DNA of 32,037 nucleotides, from contig CACZFV010000007.1 in the NCBI GenBank assembly GCA_902780465.1, positions 1-32,037 on the forward strand, in the 5' to 3' direction. Position numbers and translations under genes: made by a program. The DNA comes from an uncultured Lachnospiraceae bacterium (GTDB taxonomy: Bacteria > Bacillota > Clostridia > Lachnospirales > Lachnospiraceae). Numbering within the stretch: the first letter of the stretch is position 1; every line of letters starts with the position of its first letter. Of the stretch, positions 23,899 to 32,037 are shown in pieces. The notes beneath the pieces were generated by a model. The model was not told the DNA's origin. It ran no database searches and saw only the letters and a program-made list of their open reading frames with translations.

Positions 23899-26219
23899 CA
23901 GTTTTCCTCCCCGATCACATAGGGTATGGGCAGTGCGGTGTCCAGACGTCCTCCCGCCGGGTCTCCGCTGTCCGCGTACCGCACAGTCAGCATGTTGTCG
24001 GGAGAAAGATATCCCGAGAGTTCCTCCTCACTGAGGCTCCTCTGGTCCGGCTCCAGCTCGTCAAAGCTTCCGGTGCCGTAGTTGTAAAGGGAGATGGTGC
24101 CGCGGAAGCTGTGGCTCCCGCTGCTGTCGTCCCCGCTGTCAAAGACGGTGTCCGGTTCCTCAAAGTACAGCTCCGTAATGTGGATGTCGAAGCCCGGCAG
24201 GTACCCCAGCACCACCGGGTCGCCCCGGTAGCAGGAATTCGTCTCCAGGATATAGTCCCCGCTGATCACCTCCGGCGTCCTGGACAGCATGGACCGGCAG
24301 ATCAGGGTGCCGTCCCGCATCTCCACAGGAAGTGTGGATGTCACAAGGGTCATGCCGGTGTGCATCATATTGTCGGCCACCAGGTCCTCCCCGGTGTCCT
24401 CTGCGAAGCCGATGACTCTCGCGTCCGGGGTGTATCCCCGGATGGCGTCGGAGAGGTAGAAGCTCAGGAAATTTGCCCGTTCAAGAGCTTCAATGTGTTC
24501 CCGCAGCCCGACGGAACCGTCGAATACTCCAGTGAGGAAGGACGCCACGGTGTCATTATCGTTCAGAGGAGGATGATACAGCATCAGCCCCCCGATCTCC
24601 ACTTTCTCCCCCGGCTCCAGGGTCCCCAGGGGGATCACTTTCCCGTGGAGACAGACCGCCGCGTCCCGCACCCGGAAGGGGAACAGGTTCTGCACGGCGC
24701 CGCTGCACTCTTCTCCCATAAGGAAAAGGCTGCCCGAGAAGCCTTCCCCGTCCCTGTTGGAGCCGCTTTTTTCCAGCCGGAAAAAGCTGGATTCAAAGGC
24801 GCCCGCGCTGGTGACGGAGATCTGTCTGCCGCCGGTCCCTCCGGAGATCCTGACGTGCACTTCTTCATCTCCGGTCACTGTGTCCTTCCTGCCCTGGTTC
24901 AGGGCATTGGTCAGCGGCGTCACCGTGTAGGGCGCCGGGATCATGACCTGGTAGGACCCGGTGACGGGATTTCTCAGGTTCAGATAGGCAGTCTCGTTCA
25001 GCGTCGCCTCTCCCGCTTCCCGGATCCTCGCGTAGGTACAGAAGGTCTCTTTCAGACGGGAAGGACTGCCGGCGGCGTAAAGGATCCCGGAGAACACCAC
25101 CGCAAGGCCCGCGGCGATCCTCCGGTACAGGATGGTCTTTCCGGTCCGCTTCAGGAGCAGCCAGAGGACCGGTCCCAGAAGAAGGAGGTACAGCGCCAGG
25201 ATGCCGCCGAAAACAGCGGTATCCGGCAGCGATTTCTGCACGCCGGCATCGATCAGGGACTGGGCGGACCAGTATTCGTCGTACTCTGTCCCGTAGGCCT
25301 CGGAGACCAGCCTCTCCAGCCTGCTCTCTCCCAGGGTCCTGGTCAGGACTACGTCCGTGAAGGAGGAGTGGCCTGCTGCATACTCCGCGGTATCGGTAAA
25401 ATCAAAGGACGCCGCTGCCAGTATCCCGGTGCCCTTGTTCACTGTGGAGATCAGCGGCACTGTGTCGGCGGACATAACGGTGCTGCCGCCGTGGAGTGCG
25501 AAGTTCACGAGGGGCAGTTCAAGGCCTGCAGTACCGGGTGTATCAAGACTCTGCAGGGCAGACATGCTGAGTTCCGTCTTTACAGGCGGCTCATACATAT
25601 CCTCCAGAAATTCCGGTGCGAACTGTCCCAGGGTGTCATCCACCCGCTCGCCGGTACCAAACAGCAGGACGCCGCCTTCCCGCATCCACTGCATCAGGGC
25701 GCGGGTCTGCTCCACCGACAGTCTGGACATACGGAAGGAACTGACCACGATGACATCTAGCATGTCCAGTCTTCCGCGGTCCACCGGGAAATTCTCCGGC
25801 TGAAGCGTGAAGGCCCTGGTCCGGAGCTGTCCGTAGTTTACGGAAGCTTCGTTGAAATACTGAAGGTCCTGGGGTCTGTCGGAGAGAAGTCCTATAAAGA
25901 TCTCCGGCGGCGTCGTGCTGATGTTCAGCTTGACCCGTTTCACCGCGGCGGCGCTGCCGTCCTCTCTCAGGACCCGGACCGCCAGCTGGTCGGAGCCCGG
26001 GCTGATGGGGACCGTCATTTCGGAGGCAAAGGTCTCTCCGGGGGCGATCTCCATCGGATAGTCATAGGCGTAGACCGAGTTGTCGGACTGCCGGGTCAGG
26101 ATCTCCACGATGCCGGAAAGCTCTTCGGCTTCGTCGTTTTTCAGCACGACGTTCAGCGGCAGATTCCTGCCGCCCTTCGCACTGTTTCCGTATCCGTATT
26201 CAACTTCGATCGATGGCAT
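23898..26219 (-). CDS. Large membrane accessory protein of the ABC block, signal peptide apparently missing
   Basis: I do not recognise a named family. The 773-residue product opens directly in a beta-rich domain (SIEVEYGYGNSAKGGRNLPL) that resembles the mature part of an exported protein. A glutamine-amidotransferase-like fold may lie at about 150-190 (LDVIVVSSFRMSRLS, ALMQWMREGGVLLFGTG). Two membrane helices at about 335-356 and 366-384 come next, then a large C-terminal domain of about 390 residues. No signal peptide precedes the first domain. The ATG at 26219 lies inside the end of the kinase gene (20-base overlap) with a weak AAGGA site 11 bases upstream. It lies in the same coupled block as the ABC ATPase and permease, so it is probably their partner. 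Confidence 0.75.
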   Translation of the reverse strand: MPSIEVEYGYGNSAKGGRNLPLNVVLKNDEAEELSGIVEILTRQSDNSVYAYDYPMEIAPGETFASEMTVPISPGSDQLAVRVLREDGSAAAVKRVKLNISTTPPEIFIGLLSDRPQDLQYFNEASVNYGQLRTRAFTLQPENFPVDRGRLDMLDVIVVSSFRMSRLSVEQTRALMQWMREGGVLLFGTGERVDDTLGQFAPEFLEDMYEPPVKTELSMSALQSLDTPGTAGLELPLVNFALHGGSTVMSADTVPLISTVNKGTGILAAASFDFTDTAEYAAGHSSFTDVVLTRTLGESRLERLVSEAYGTEYDEYWSAQSLIDAGVQKSLPDTAVFGGILALYLLLLGPVLWLLLKRTGKTILYRRIAAGLAVVFSGILYAAGSPSRLKETFCTYARIREAGEATLNETAYLNLRNPVTGSYQVMIPAPYTVTPLTNALNQGRKDTVTGDEEVHVRISGGTGGRQISVTSAGAFESSFFRLEKSGSNRDGEGFSGSLFLMGEECSGAVQNLFPFRVRDAAVCLHGKVIPLGTLEPGEKVEIGGLMLYHPPLNDNDTVASFLTGVFDGSVGLREHIEALERANFLSFYLSDAIRGYTPDARVIGFAEDTGEDLVADNMMHTGMTLVTSTLPVEMRDGTLICRSMLSRTPEVISGDYILETNSCYRGDPVVLGYLPGFDIHITELYFEEPDTVFDSGDDSSGSHSFRGTISLYNYGTGSFDELEPDQRSLSEEELSGYLSPDNMLTVRYADSGDPAGGRLDTALPIPYVIGEEN

Positions 26220-27369
26220 TGGCAAATTTTTCCTTGTCGATATCAAAATGCACCGGCAGCACCACAATGAAGGACGTGCCGGAAAGGTCGCTCGTCACTG
26301 AGATGTTCCCGCCGTGCATCTCCACGATGTTTTTCGCGATGGCGAGTCCCAGTCCTGTCCCGCCGGTGCTGGAGGATCTTGACTGCTCCACCCGGTAGAA
26401 CTTGTCGAAGATCAGGGGAAGCTCGTTGGCGGGAATCACCTTCCCGTAGTTGATCACCCGGACTTCCGCCTGAGTCTCTGTCCCGTGGACCTTCACCCGG
26501 ATCCGCTTTCCCTCCGCGCCGTACTTGATGGCGTTGTTCACCAGATTGTCGAAGAGCCTGGCCAGAAGATTCGGGTCCGCGGTGATCATGAGGGCGGGCA
26601 CGTTGGATTCCAGCTCATACTGGAGTCCCGCCTCCTCAAAATTCGGGTAGAACTCGGTCAGAAGCTGGCTCAAAAGCTTTATGAGGTCGATGTTGGACAC
26701 CCGCATGGAGATCTTCCCGTAGCTCAGCTTCGTGAAGCCGAACAGGTCGTTGATCAGCTGCTGCAGCTTCTTTGACTTTGTGTAAGCGATCTCAATGTAC
26801 CGGGTACGGGTCTCCTCCGGGAGGTCCGGCTTCTGTGTCAGGATCTCGAGGTATCCGATGATGGAGGTCAGCGGTGTCCGGAGATCGTGGGCGATATTCG
26901 TGATCAGCTCGTTCTTCGACCTCTCCGCCTCTCTCTCCCGGTCCATCAGGTCCCGGATGTCGGCAGTCATCAGGTTCAGGTTCTCCGCCATCCCGGAGAA
27001 CTCATCATCCCCTTCCACCTCCACGAAGGCGTTCAAATCGCCGCCCGCGATGGTCTGCATGGTCTCGGAGATGCGGTCGATGTACACGAAGGACTTCCTC
27101 TGCAGGAACCAGAATACTGTGGCAAACAGGCAGATCCCGAACAGGAGGAGCAGAAGGACCGCCACCACGCGGAAATCCGACAGCGCTGCCGCCGCCGAAT
27201 TGTCCGGTTCTGCCTCATGCACGTAATCTGCTGCTGTCAGAAGATTCCGGACCAGGAAGAACTCCGCGATCAGCGTGATCAGAAGACTGTAGATGATCCC
27301 GGAGAGCACTTTCTTCCGGAAGCTCTCGCCCGCGTTTTCTTTGTTATTTTTCAATCTTGTATCCCACAC
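26200..27369 (-). CDS. Sensor histidine kinase, VanS-like (second kinase of the block)
   Basis: The 389-residue product has helix 1 at about 21-41, an external loop of only about 26 residues, and helix 2 at about 68-89. A HAMP region is followed by a HisKA domain with phosphoacceptor His161 in ITNIAHDLRTPLTSIIGY. The ATPase domain has the N-box DNLVNNAIKYG and GGTGLGLAIAKNIVEMHGG. The partner is the VanR-like regulator encoded just before it; the genes overlap by 26 bases. The start codon is a GTG with a poor ribosome site; a TTG five codons later is an alternative. The short loop suggests sensing within or near the membrane. No van ligase or dehydrogenase gene is present, so vancomycin resistance is not implied. 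Confidence 0.9.
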   Translation of the reverse strand: MWDTRLKNNKENAGESFRKKVLSGIIYSLLITLIAEFFLVRNLLTAADYVHEAEPDNSAAAALSDFRVVAVLLLLLFGICLFATVFWFLQRKSFVYIDRISETMQTIAGGDLNAFVEVEGDDEFSGMAENLNLMTADIRDLMDREREAERSKNELITNIAHDLRTPLTSIIGYLEILTQKPDLPEETRTRYIEIAYTKSKKLQQLINDLFGFTKLSYGKISMRVSNIDLIKLLSQLLTEFYPNFEEAGLQYELESNVPALMITADPNLLARLFDNLVNNAIKYGAEGKRIRVKVHGTETQAEVRVINYGKVIPANELPLIFDKFYRVEQSRSSSTGGTGLGLAIAKNIVEMHGGNISVTSDLSGTSFIVVLPVHFDIDKEKFANAIDRS

Positions 27370-28051
27370 CCCAGACAGTGGTGATGATCTTGTCTGTTCT
27401 GGTGTCCTCCTTCATCTTCCCGCGAAGCCGGCGGATGTGCACCATCACGGTGTTGTTTGCCTCATAGACCTTTTCATTCCACACCCGCTCAAAGATCTCG
27501 TCCGTGGAGAAGACTTTGCCGGGATTGCTGGCGAGAAGGAACAGAATGTCGAACTCGATGGGGGTCAGCCGGATCTCTTCGCCGTCGATGGTGACCTTGT
27601 GGTTGTCCCGGTTGATGGTCAGGTTCCGGACTGTGATCTCGCTCTGATGCTTCTCTCCGGCCGGTCTGCTGTTGGGGTTCAGCTGCATGTAGCGGCGCAG
27701 CTGGCTTTTGACTCTGGCGGTCAGCTCCAGCGGATTGAAGGGCTTCGTGACATAATCGTCCGCACCGGTCCCGAGGCCCTTGATCTTGTCCAGGTCCGTG
27801 CTTTTCGCACTGAGCATGATGATCGGGATATTCCTGGTCTCACGGATCTTCTGACACATCTCCAGGCCGTTCATGCCCGGCATCATGATATCCAGAAGCA
27901 CCAGGTGGATGTCCTCCCTGGCGAGGATCTCAAGGCCTTCCTGCGCATTCTTCGCCTTGGAGACATGGTATCCGTCACTGACCAGATAGATCTCCACCAG
28001 TTCGGCGATCTCTTTTTCGTCGTCCACTACCAGAATGTTAATCTGATCCAT
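27344..28051 (-). CDS. Response regulator, OmpR/VanR-like (second regulator of the block)
   Basis: The 235-residue product has a receiver domain with Asp10/Asp11, phosphoacceptor Asp54 in VLLDIMMPG and the YVTKPF lysine at about 103. A winged-helix OmpR-type DNA-binding domain follows (LTPIEFDILFLLASNPGKVFS, NTVMVHIRRLRGKM, VWGVGYKIEK). It is the partner of the VanS-like kinase downstream. It starts 13 bases after the other response regulator with an AGGAGA-type ribosome site. Two regulators in a row bracketed by two kinases is unusual. Confidence 0.93.
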   Translation of the reverse strand: MDQINILVVDDEKEIAELVEIYLVSDGYHVSKAKNAQEGLEILAREDIHLVLLDIMMPGMNGLEMCQKIRETRNIPIIMLSAKSTDLDKIKGLGTGADDYVTKPFNPLELTARVKSQLRRYMQLNPNSRPAGEKHQSEITVRNLTINRDNHKVTIDGEEIRLTPIEFDILFLLASNPGKVFSTDEIFERVWNEKVYEANNTVMVHIRRLRGKMKEDTRTDKIITTVWGVGYKIEK

Positions 28052-28064
28052 ACTTCTCCTTTCC

Positions 28065-28748
<684 letters not shown>

Positions 28749-28749
28749 G

Positions 28750-29808
28750 CTACGTTTCTCCTTCCATGTATTTTCTCAGGGAGAAGATGATCTTCGTCCC
28801 TTTTCCAGGTTCGCTCCGGGCCCAGACGCGGCCGCCGTGGTCCTCGATGATCTTCTTCACGATAGAGAGGCCGATGCCGCTTCCTCCCTTGGAGCTGCTT
28901 CTTGAGGTATCCGCGCGGTAAAAACGGTTAAAGATGTTCGGCAGATCCTCCCTCGCGATCCCCTTCCCGTTGTCCGCGATCTCCACCCGCACGAAGTCGC
29001 CGTCGTCCTCCAGCCTGAGGGCGATCTCTCCGGTCTCCTTGTCGTTGTATTTCACAGAATTGCCTATGATGTTGTTGATGACCCGCTTCATCTGTTCCAC
29101 GTCCGCGATGACCACCACGTCCGGCTGCACGTTGCTGACGTAGGAAAACAGCATGCCGCCGGCTTCCATCTCGGTCCCGACCTCGTCGGCGCAGTCCCGG
29201 AAGAATTCACTGACCCGCACCTTCTCGAAGTGATAGGGAATGCGGTTGGCGTCGATCTTCGTGTAGAAGGTCAGCTCGTCGATCAGGCGGTCCATGTCGT
29301 TCGCCTTGTTGTAAATGGTGCGGATATAGCGGTTCATCTGCTCCGGGCTCCTGGCGACGCCGTCCAGGATCCCCTCCACGTATCCCTTGATGGAGGTGAT
29401 GGGCGTCTTCAGGTCGTGGGTGATGTTGCTGATCAGCTCCTTGTTGTCCCGGTCGTACTGCAGCTTCTCCTCCTGATTTTCTTTCAGGCGGATGCGCATC
29501 TCCTCGAAGTCCTCCATCAGCTGGCGGATCTCGCCGCCGACATCCTCTGCGTCGAGGACTTTATCCAGGTTCCCTTCCTTGATCTCATTCATCGCCTCAT
29601 GCAGCTTCTCCAGAGGGCGGATGATCCCGCTGTAGATCCAGACCGCCATGGAAAAACCCACAATTACAAGGACAGCGATCCCCGAAGTGAGCACCTGCGT
29701 GGTCAGATGGGAATCGCTGTTCTTCCAGATTCCCAGGAGATACAACGCCATGGGAATAATGATGATCATCAGGACAGAGCCGAACAGTCTGATTCTGGTC
29801 TGCTTCAC
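28750..29808 (-). CDS. Sensor histidine kinase without ectodomain (first kinase of the block)
   Basis: The 352-residue product has helix 1 at about 9-27, a loop of only about 11 residues and helix 2 at about 39-59. HAMP follows at about 60-112. HisKA carries His131 in ISNITHDLKTPITSIKGY. The ATPase domain has the N-box at 245-255, DNGKGI at 279-284 and GGSGIGL at 308-314. The start is a GTG at 29808 with GGAGG 8 bases upstream. With virtually no external domain it fits the intramembrane-sensing type, whose known members (BceS, LiaS) respond to cell-envelope stress through membrane partners. It begins 23 bases behind metK with no terminator between. Confidence 0.92.
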   Translation of the reverse strand: MKQTRIRLFGSVLMIIIIPMALYLLGIWKNSDSHLTTQVLTSGIAVLVIVGFSMAVWIYSGIIRPLEKLHEAMNEIKEGNLDKVLDAEDVGGEIRQLMEDFEEMRIRLKENQEEKLQYDRDNKELISNITHDLKTPITSIKGYVEGILDGVARSPEQMNRYIRTIYNKANDMDRLIDELTFYTKIDANRIPYHFEKVRVSEFFRDCADEVGTEMEAGGMLFSYVSNVQPDVVVIADVEQMKRVINNIIGNSVKYNDKETGEIALRLEDDGDFVRVEIADNGKGIAREDLPNIFNRFYRADTSRSSSKGGSGIGLSIVKKIIEDHGGRVWARSEPGKGTKIIFSLRKYMEGET

Positions 29809-29831
29809 AGACAGTTCCTCCGTGTCTCAGA

Positions 29832-31013
29832 TTAGATGTACTTCTTAAGCTTCTCGACGCGGTCCGTCTTCTCCCAGGGGAGATCCAGATCGTTCCTTCC
29901 GAAATGTCCGTAGGATGCGGTCTGGCGGTAGATCGGCCGTCTCAGGTCCAGGGTGCGGATGATAGCCGCGGGCCGGAGGTCGAATTCCTTCCGGACGATC
30001 TCGCAGAGTCTGCTGTCCGACAGTTTTCCGGTGCCGAAAGTATTCACGGACACCGAGGTGGGCGTCGCGACGCCGATGGCGTAGGACAGCTGGATCTCAC
30101 AGGCGTCGGCCAGGCCGGCAGCCACCAGGTTCTTCGCCACATAGCGTGCTGCATAGCAGGCGGAGCGGTCCACCTTGGTCGGGTCCTTGCCGGAGAAGGC
30201 GCCGCCGCCGTGGCGCGCATAGCCGCCGTAGGTATCGACGATGATCTTCCTTCCGGTCAGTCCGGAGTCGCCGTTGGGGCCTCCGATGACAAATCTTCCG
30301 GTGGGGTTGATGTAGAACCGGGTATTCTCATCCACCATATCCGGCGGAAGCACCGCGTTGAAGACATATTTGCGGATATCCTGATGGATCTGCATCTGGG
30401 TGACATCCGGATCGTGCTGGGTGGAAAGGACCACCGTGTCGATCCGCACCGGTTTTCCAGTCTCATCGTATTCCACAGTCACCTGGCTCTTCCCGTCCGG
30501 ACGAAGGTAGGGGACGATCCGCTCCTTGCGTACCTCTGCAAGTCTCCGGCACAGTGCGTGAGCCAGGGCGATGGGATACGGCATCAGCTCTTCCGTCTCT
30601 CTGCAGGCGTAGCCGAACATGAGACCCTGGTCTCCGGCGCCGGTGTTCAGGAGCTCCTCCTCGCTGCCCTCTCGGGCCTCCAGCGCCCGGTCAACGCCCT
30701 GGGCGATGTCCGGGGACTGCTCATGGATCGCCGTGAGTACCGCGCAGGTGTCGCAGTCAAAACCGAATTTTCCTCTGGTGTAGCCGATATCCCTGACAGT
30801 GTCACGGACGATCTGCTGGTAGTCGATACGTGCGCTGGTAGTGATCTCTCCCATCAGGACCACAAGTCCGGTGGTGGTGCTGGTCTCGCAGGCAACACGG
30901 CCCTGGGGATCCTGCGCGAGGATCGCGTCCAGCACAGCGTCAGAGATCTGGTCGCAGATCTTGTCCGGATGTCCTTCTGTTACAGACTCTGATGTAAAAA
31001 GTCTTCTCTCCAT
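29832..31013 (-). CDS. metK: S-adenosylmethionine synthetase
   Basis: MetK makes S-adenosylmethionine from methionine and ATP. The 393-residue product matches family length and carries [13 protein letters not shown] at the N-terminus, the [15 protein letters not shown]-binding motif at about 118-129 and the phosphate-binding [16 protein letters not shown] at about 265-280. I start at the ATG at 31013, preceded by AAGGA with 7 bases spacing; an upstream in-frame extension to 31052 lacks family similarity. The 61-base gap to murA holds no SAM riboswitch, terminator or convincing promoter, so expression may come from the murA transcript. Confidence 0.96.
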   Translation of the reverse strand: MERRLFTSESVTEGHPDKICDQISDAVLDAILAQDPQGRVACETSTTTGLVVLMGEITTSARIDYQQIVRDTVRDIGYTRGKFGFDCDTCAVLTAIHEQSPDIAQGVDRALEAREGSEEELLNTGAGDQGLMFGYACRETEELMPYPIALAHALCRRLAEVRKERIVPYLRPDGKSQVTVEYDETGKPVRIDTVVLSTQHDPDVTQMQIHQDIRKYVFNAVLPPDMVDENTRFYINPTGRFVIGGPNGDSGLTGRKIIVDTYGGYARHGGGAFSGKDPTKVDRSACYAARYVAKNLVAAGLADACEIQLSYAIGVATPTSVSVNTFGTGKLSDSRLCEIVRKEFDLRPAAIIRTLDLRRPIYRQTASYGHFGRNDLDLPWEKTDRVEKLKKYI

Positions 31014-31074
31014 TTGTTCTTCCTTCGTTATTTTCTCTTTCTGAAGTTTCATGACAGATCCGGCACGTGTTCCG

Positions 31075-32037
31075 TCACACGGCGCGCATCTGGAATTTTC
31101 TTATGTCTCTTTCGTCCTCAGCGATGACGATATCCGCCCCGAGGCCCTGCAGTTTCTGTTCGAAGTGCTCATAGCCGCGCTGGATGTAGTGGATGTCGGA
31201 CACCGTGGTGCAGCCCTCGGCGGAAAGGCCCGCCAGCACCAGCGCAGCGCCGGCTCTCAGGTCGCAGGCTTTGATCTCCGCGGCGGTGAACCGCTCAATT
31301 CCCGTGATGATTGCAGTGTTCCCTTCTACCTTGAAGATGGCGCCCATGCGTGCCAGCTCATCGAGGTACCGGAAGCGGTTCTCGAAGATGCTCTCGATCA
31401 CGACACTGGTCCCTTTTGCCAGCGCCAGGGCGGTCCCGGCCTGGGACTGCATATCCGTGGGGAATCCAGGATACGGCAGCGTCTTCACGTTGGTGGGGCG
31501 GAGGCGCCGTGTCCCAACAACGCGGATCGCGTCGTCAAATTCCAGCAGCTCGCATCCCATCTCCTTCAGTTTCGCGCCGATGGCTTCCATGTGCTTCGGG
31601 ATCAGATTTCTGACCAGGATGTCTCCTCTTGTGATCGCCGCGGCGAACATGAAGGTCCCGGCTTCGATCTGGTCCGGAATGATGGAATAGTTTGTTCCGT
31701 GGAGCTTCTCCACGCCGCGGATCCGGATCACGTCCGTCCCGGCGCCCTTGATGTTCGCACCCATGCTGTTCAGGAAGTTCGCCACGTCGACGATGTGCGG
31801 CTCCTTGGCGGCGTTCTCAAGGACAGTCCGCCCCTGGGCAAGCGAAGCAGCCATCATTATATTAATGGTGGCTCCGACTGAGACGATATCCAGAAAAATA
31901 TGGTTCCCGACGAGGCTCGTCGCTTCCGCACGGACCTTTCCTCCGGTCACCCGGACATCCGCTCCGAGGGCCCGGAATCCCTTCAGATGCTGGTCAATCG
32001 GCCTGCTGCCGATATTGCAGCCGCCCGGAAGCGGCAC
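31075..32037 (-). CDS. murA: UDP-N-acetylglucosamine 1-carboxyvinyltransferase (3' part, cut by window edge)
   Basis: MurA transfers enolpyruvate from phosphoenolpyruvate to UDP-N-acetylglucosamine, the first committed step of peptidoglycan synthesis. About 320 C-terminal residues are present. The fragment begins at [13 protein letters not shown], which holds the catalytic cysteine (Cys115 in E. coli numbering, the fosfomycin target), so roughly 105-110 N-terminal residues lie beyond the window. Other family stretches are the [15 protein letters not shown] and [11 protein letters not shown] segments and the C-terminal [19 protein letters not shown]. The reading frame stays open to the edge; the first codon here (GTG) is internal. 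Confidence 0.93.
   Translation of the reverse strand: MPLPGGCNIGSRPIDQHLKGFRALGADVRVTGGKVRAEATSLVGNHIFLDIVSVGATINIMMAASLAQGRTVLENAAKEPHIVDVANFLNSMGANIKGAGTDVIRIRGVEKLHGTNYSIIPDQIEAGTFMFAAAITRGDILVRNLIPKHMEAIGAKLKEMGCELLEFDDAIRVVGTRRLRPTNVKTLPYPGFPTDMQSQAGTALALAKGTSVVIESIFENRFRYLDELARMGAIFKVEGNTAIITGIERFTAAEIKACDLRAGAALVLAGLSAEGCTTVSDIHYIQRGYEHFEQKLQGLGADIVIAEDERDIRKFQMRAV

Noticed and set aside
26200..28051. Vancomycin resistance locus suggested by the VanR/VanS-like pair
   Set aside because: No vanH, ligase or vanX-type gene is present. VanRS-like pairs are common general regulators in Clostridia.
31014..31074. SAM riboswitch in front of metK
   Set aside because: The gap is only 61 bases and contains neither the multi-stem fold nor a terminator stem.

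Overview
This window reads as a chromosomal segment from a GC-rich member of the class Clostridia, probably Lachnospiraceae. The family assignment is inferred from the Clostridia-type rnfCDGEAB order, a type III glutamine synthetase, VanR/VanS-like regulators and a YdjI/YdjG/YdjH-type gene set. Every gene I can support is on the minus strand, so transcription runs from high to low coordinates. There are 23 protein-coding genes, one cut by the right edge. I see no rRNA, tRNA, CRISPR array, insertion sequence or phage gene. No gap between genes exceeds about 210 bases.

Right to left in transcription order: the 3' part of murA (peptidoglycan precursor synthesis) is followed by metK (S-adenosylmethionine synthetase). 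After 23 bases comes a tightly coupled seven-gene block: histidine kinase, response regulator, response regulator, histidine kinase, a 773-residue membrane accessory protein, an ABC ATPase and an ABC-2 type permease. Directly behind it lie three genes resembling Bacillus subtilis ydjI, ydjG and ydjH (SPFH protein with three zinc ribbons, zinc-ribbon membrane protein, TPM-domain membrane protein), without pspA. A strong terminator at 18762-18795 closes this side. Both kinases have almost no extracytoplasmic domain, so the block looks like an envelope-sensing and export module.

The middle is about nitrogen and amino acids. thrC and glnN (type III glutamine synthetase) form one unit behind a good promoter. 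A CitA/DcuS-type kinase and CitB/DcuR-type regulator follow, then gltS (sodium/glutamate symporter) with its own promoter and candidate operators. Next comes an orphan TAXI-family binding lipoprotein heading a unit with nrdR and a YqeG-type phosphatase. The likely theme is extracellular glutamate sensing, uptake and assimilation.

The left part holds efp, argS, an EamA/DMT-family transporter and a complete Rnf complex operon (rnfCDGEAB), with a promoter in front and a terminator at the window's left edge. Rnf couples ferredoxin:NAD+ oxidoreduction to ion translocation, which fits an anaerobic fermenter. An ion gradient made by Rnf could drive GltS if the organism's Rnf is sodium-dependent.

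The most unusual points are the double two-component/ABC block with kinases lacking ectodomains, its accessory protein that seems to have lost its signal peptide, the PspA-less YdjI/G/H set beside it, and the orphan TAXI lipoprotein next to a glutamate-type regulon.
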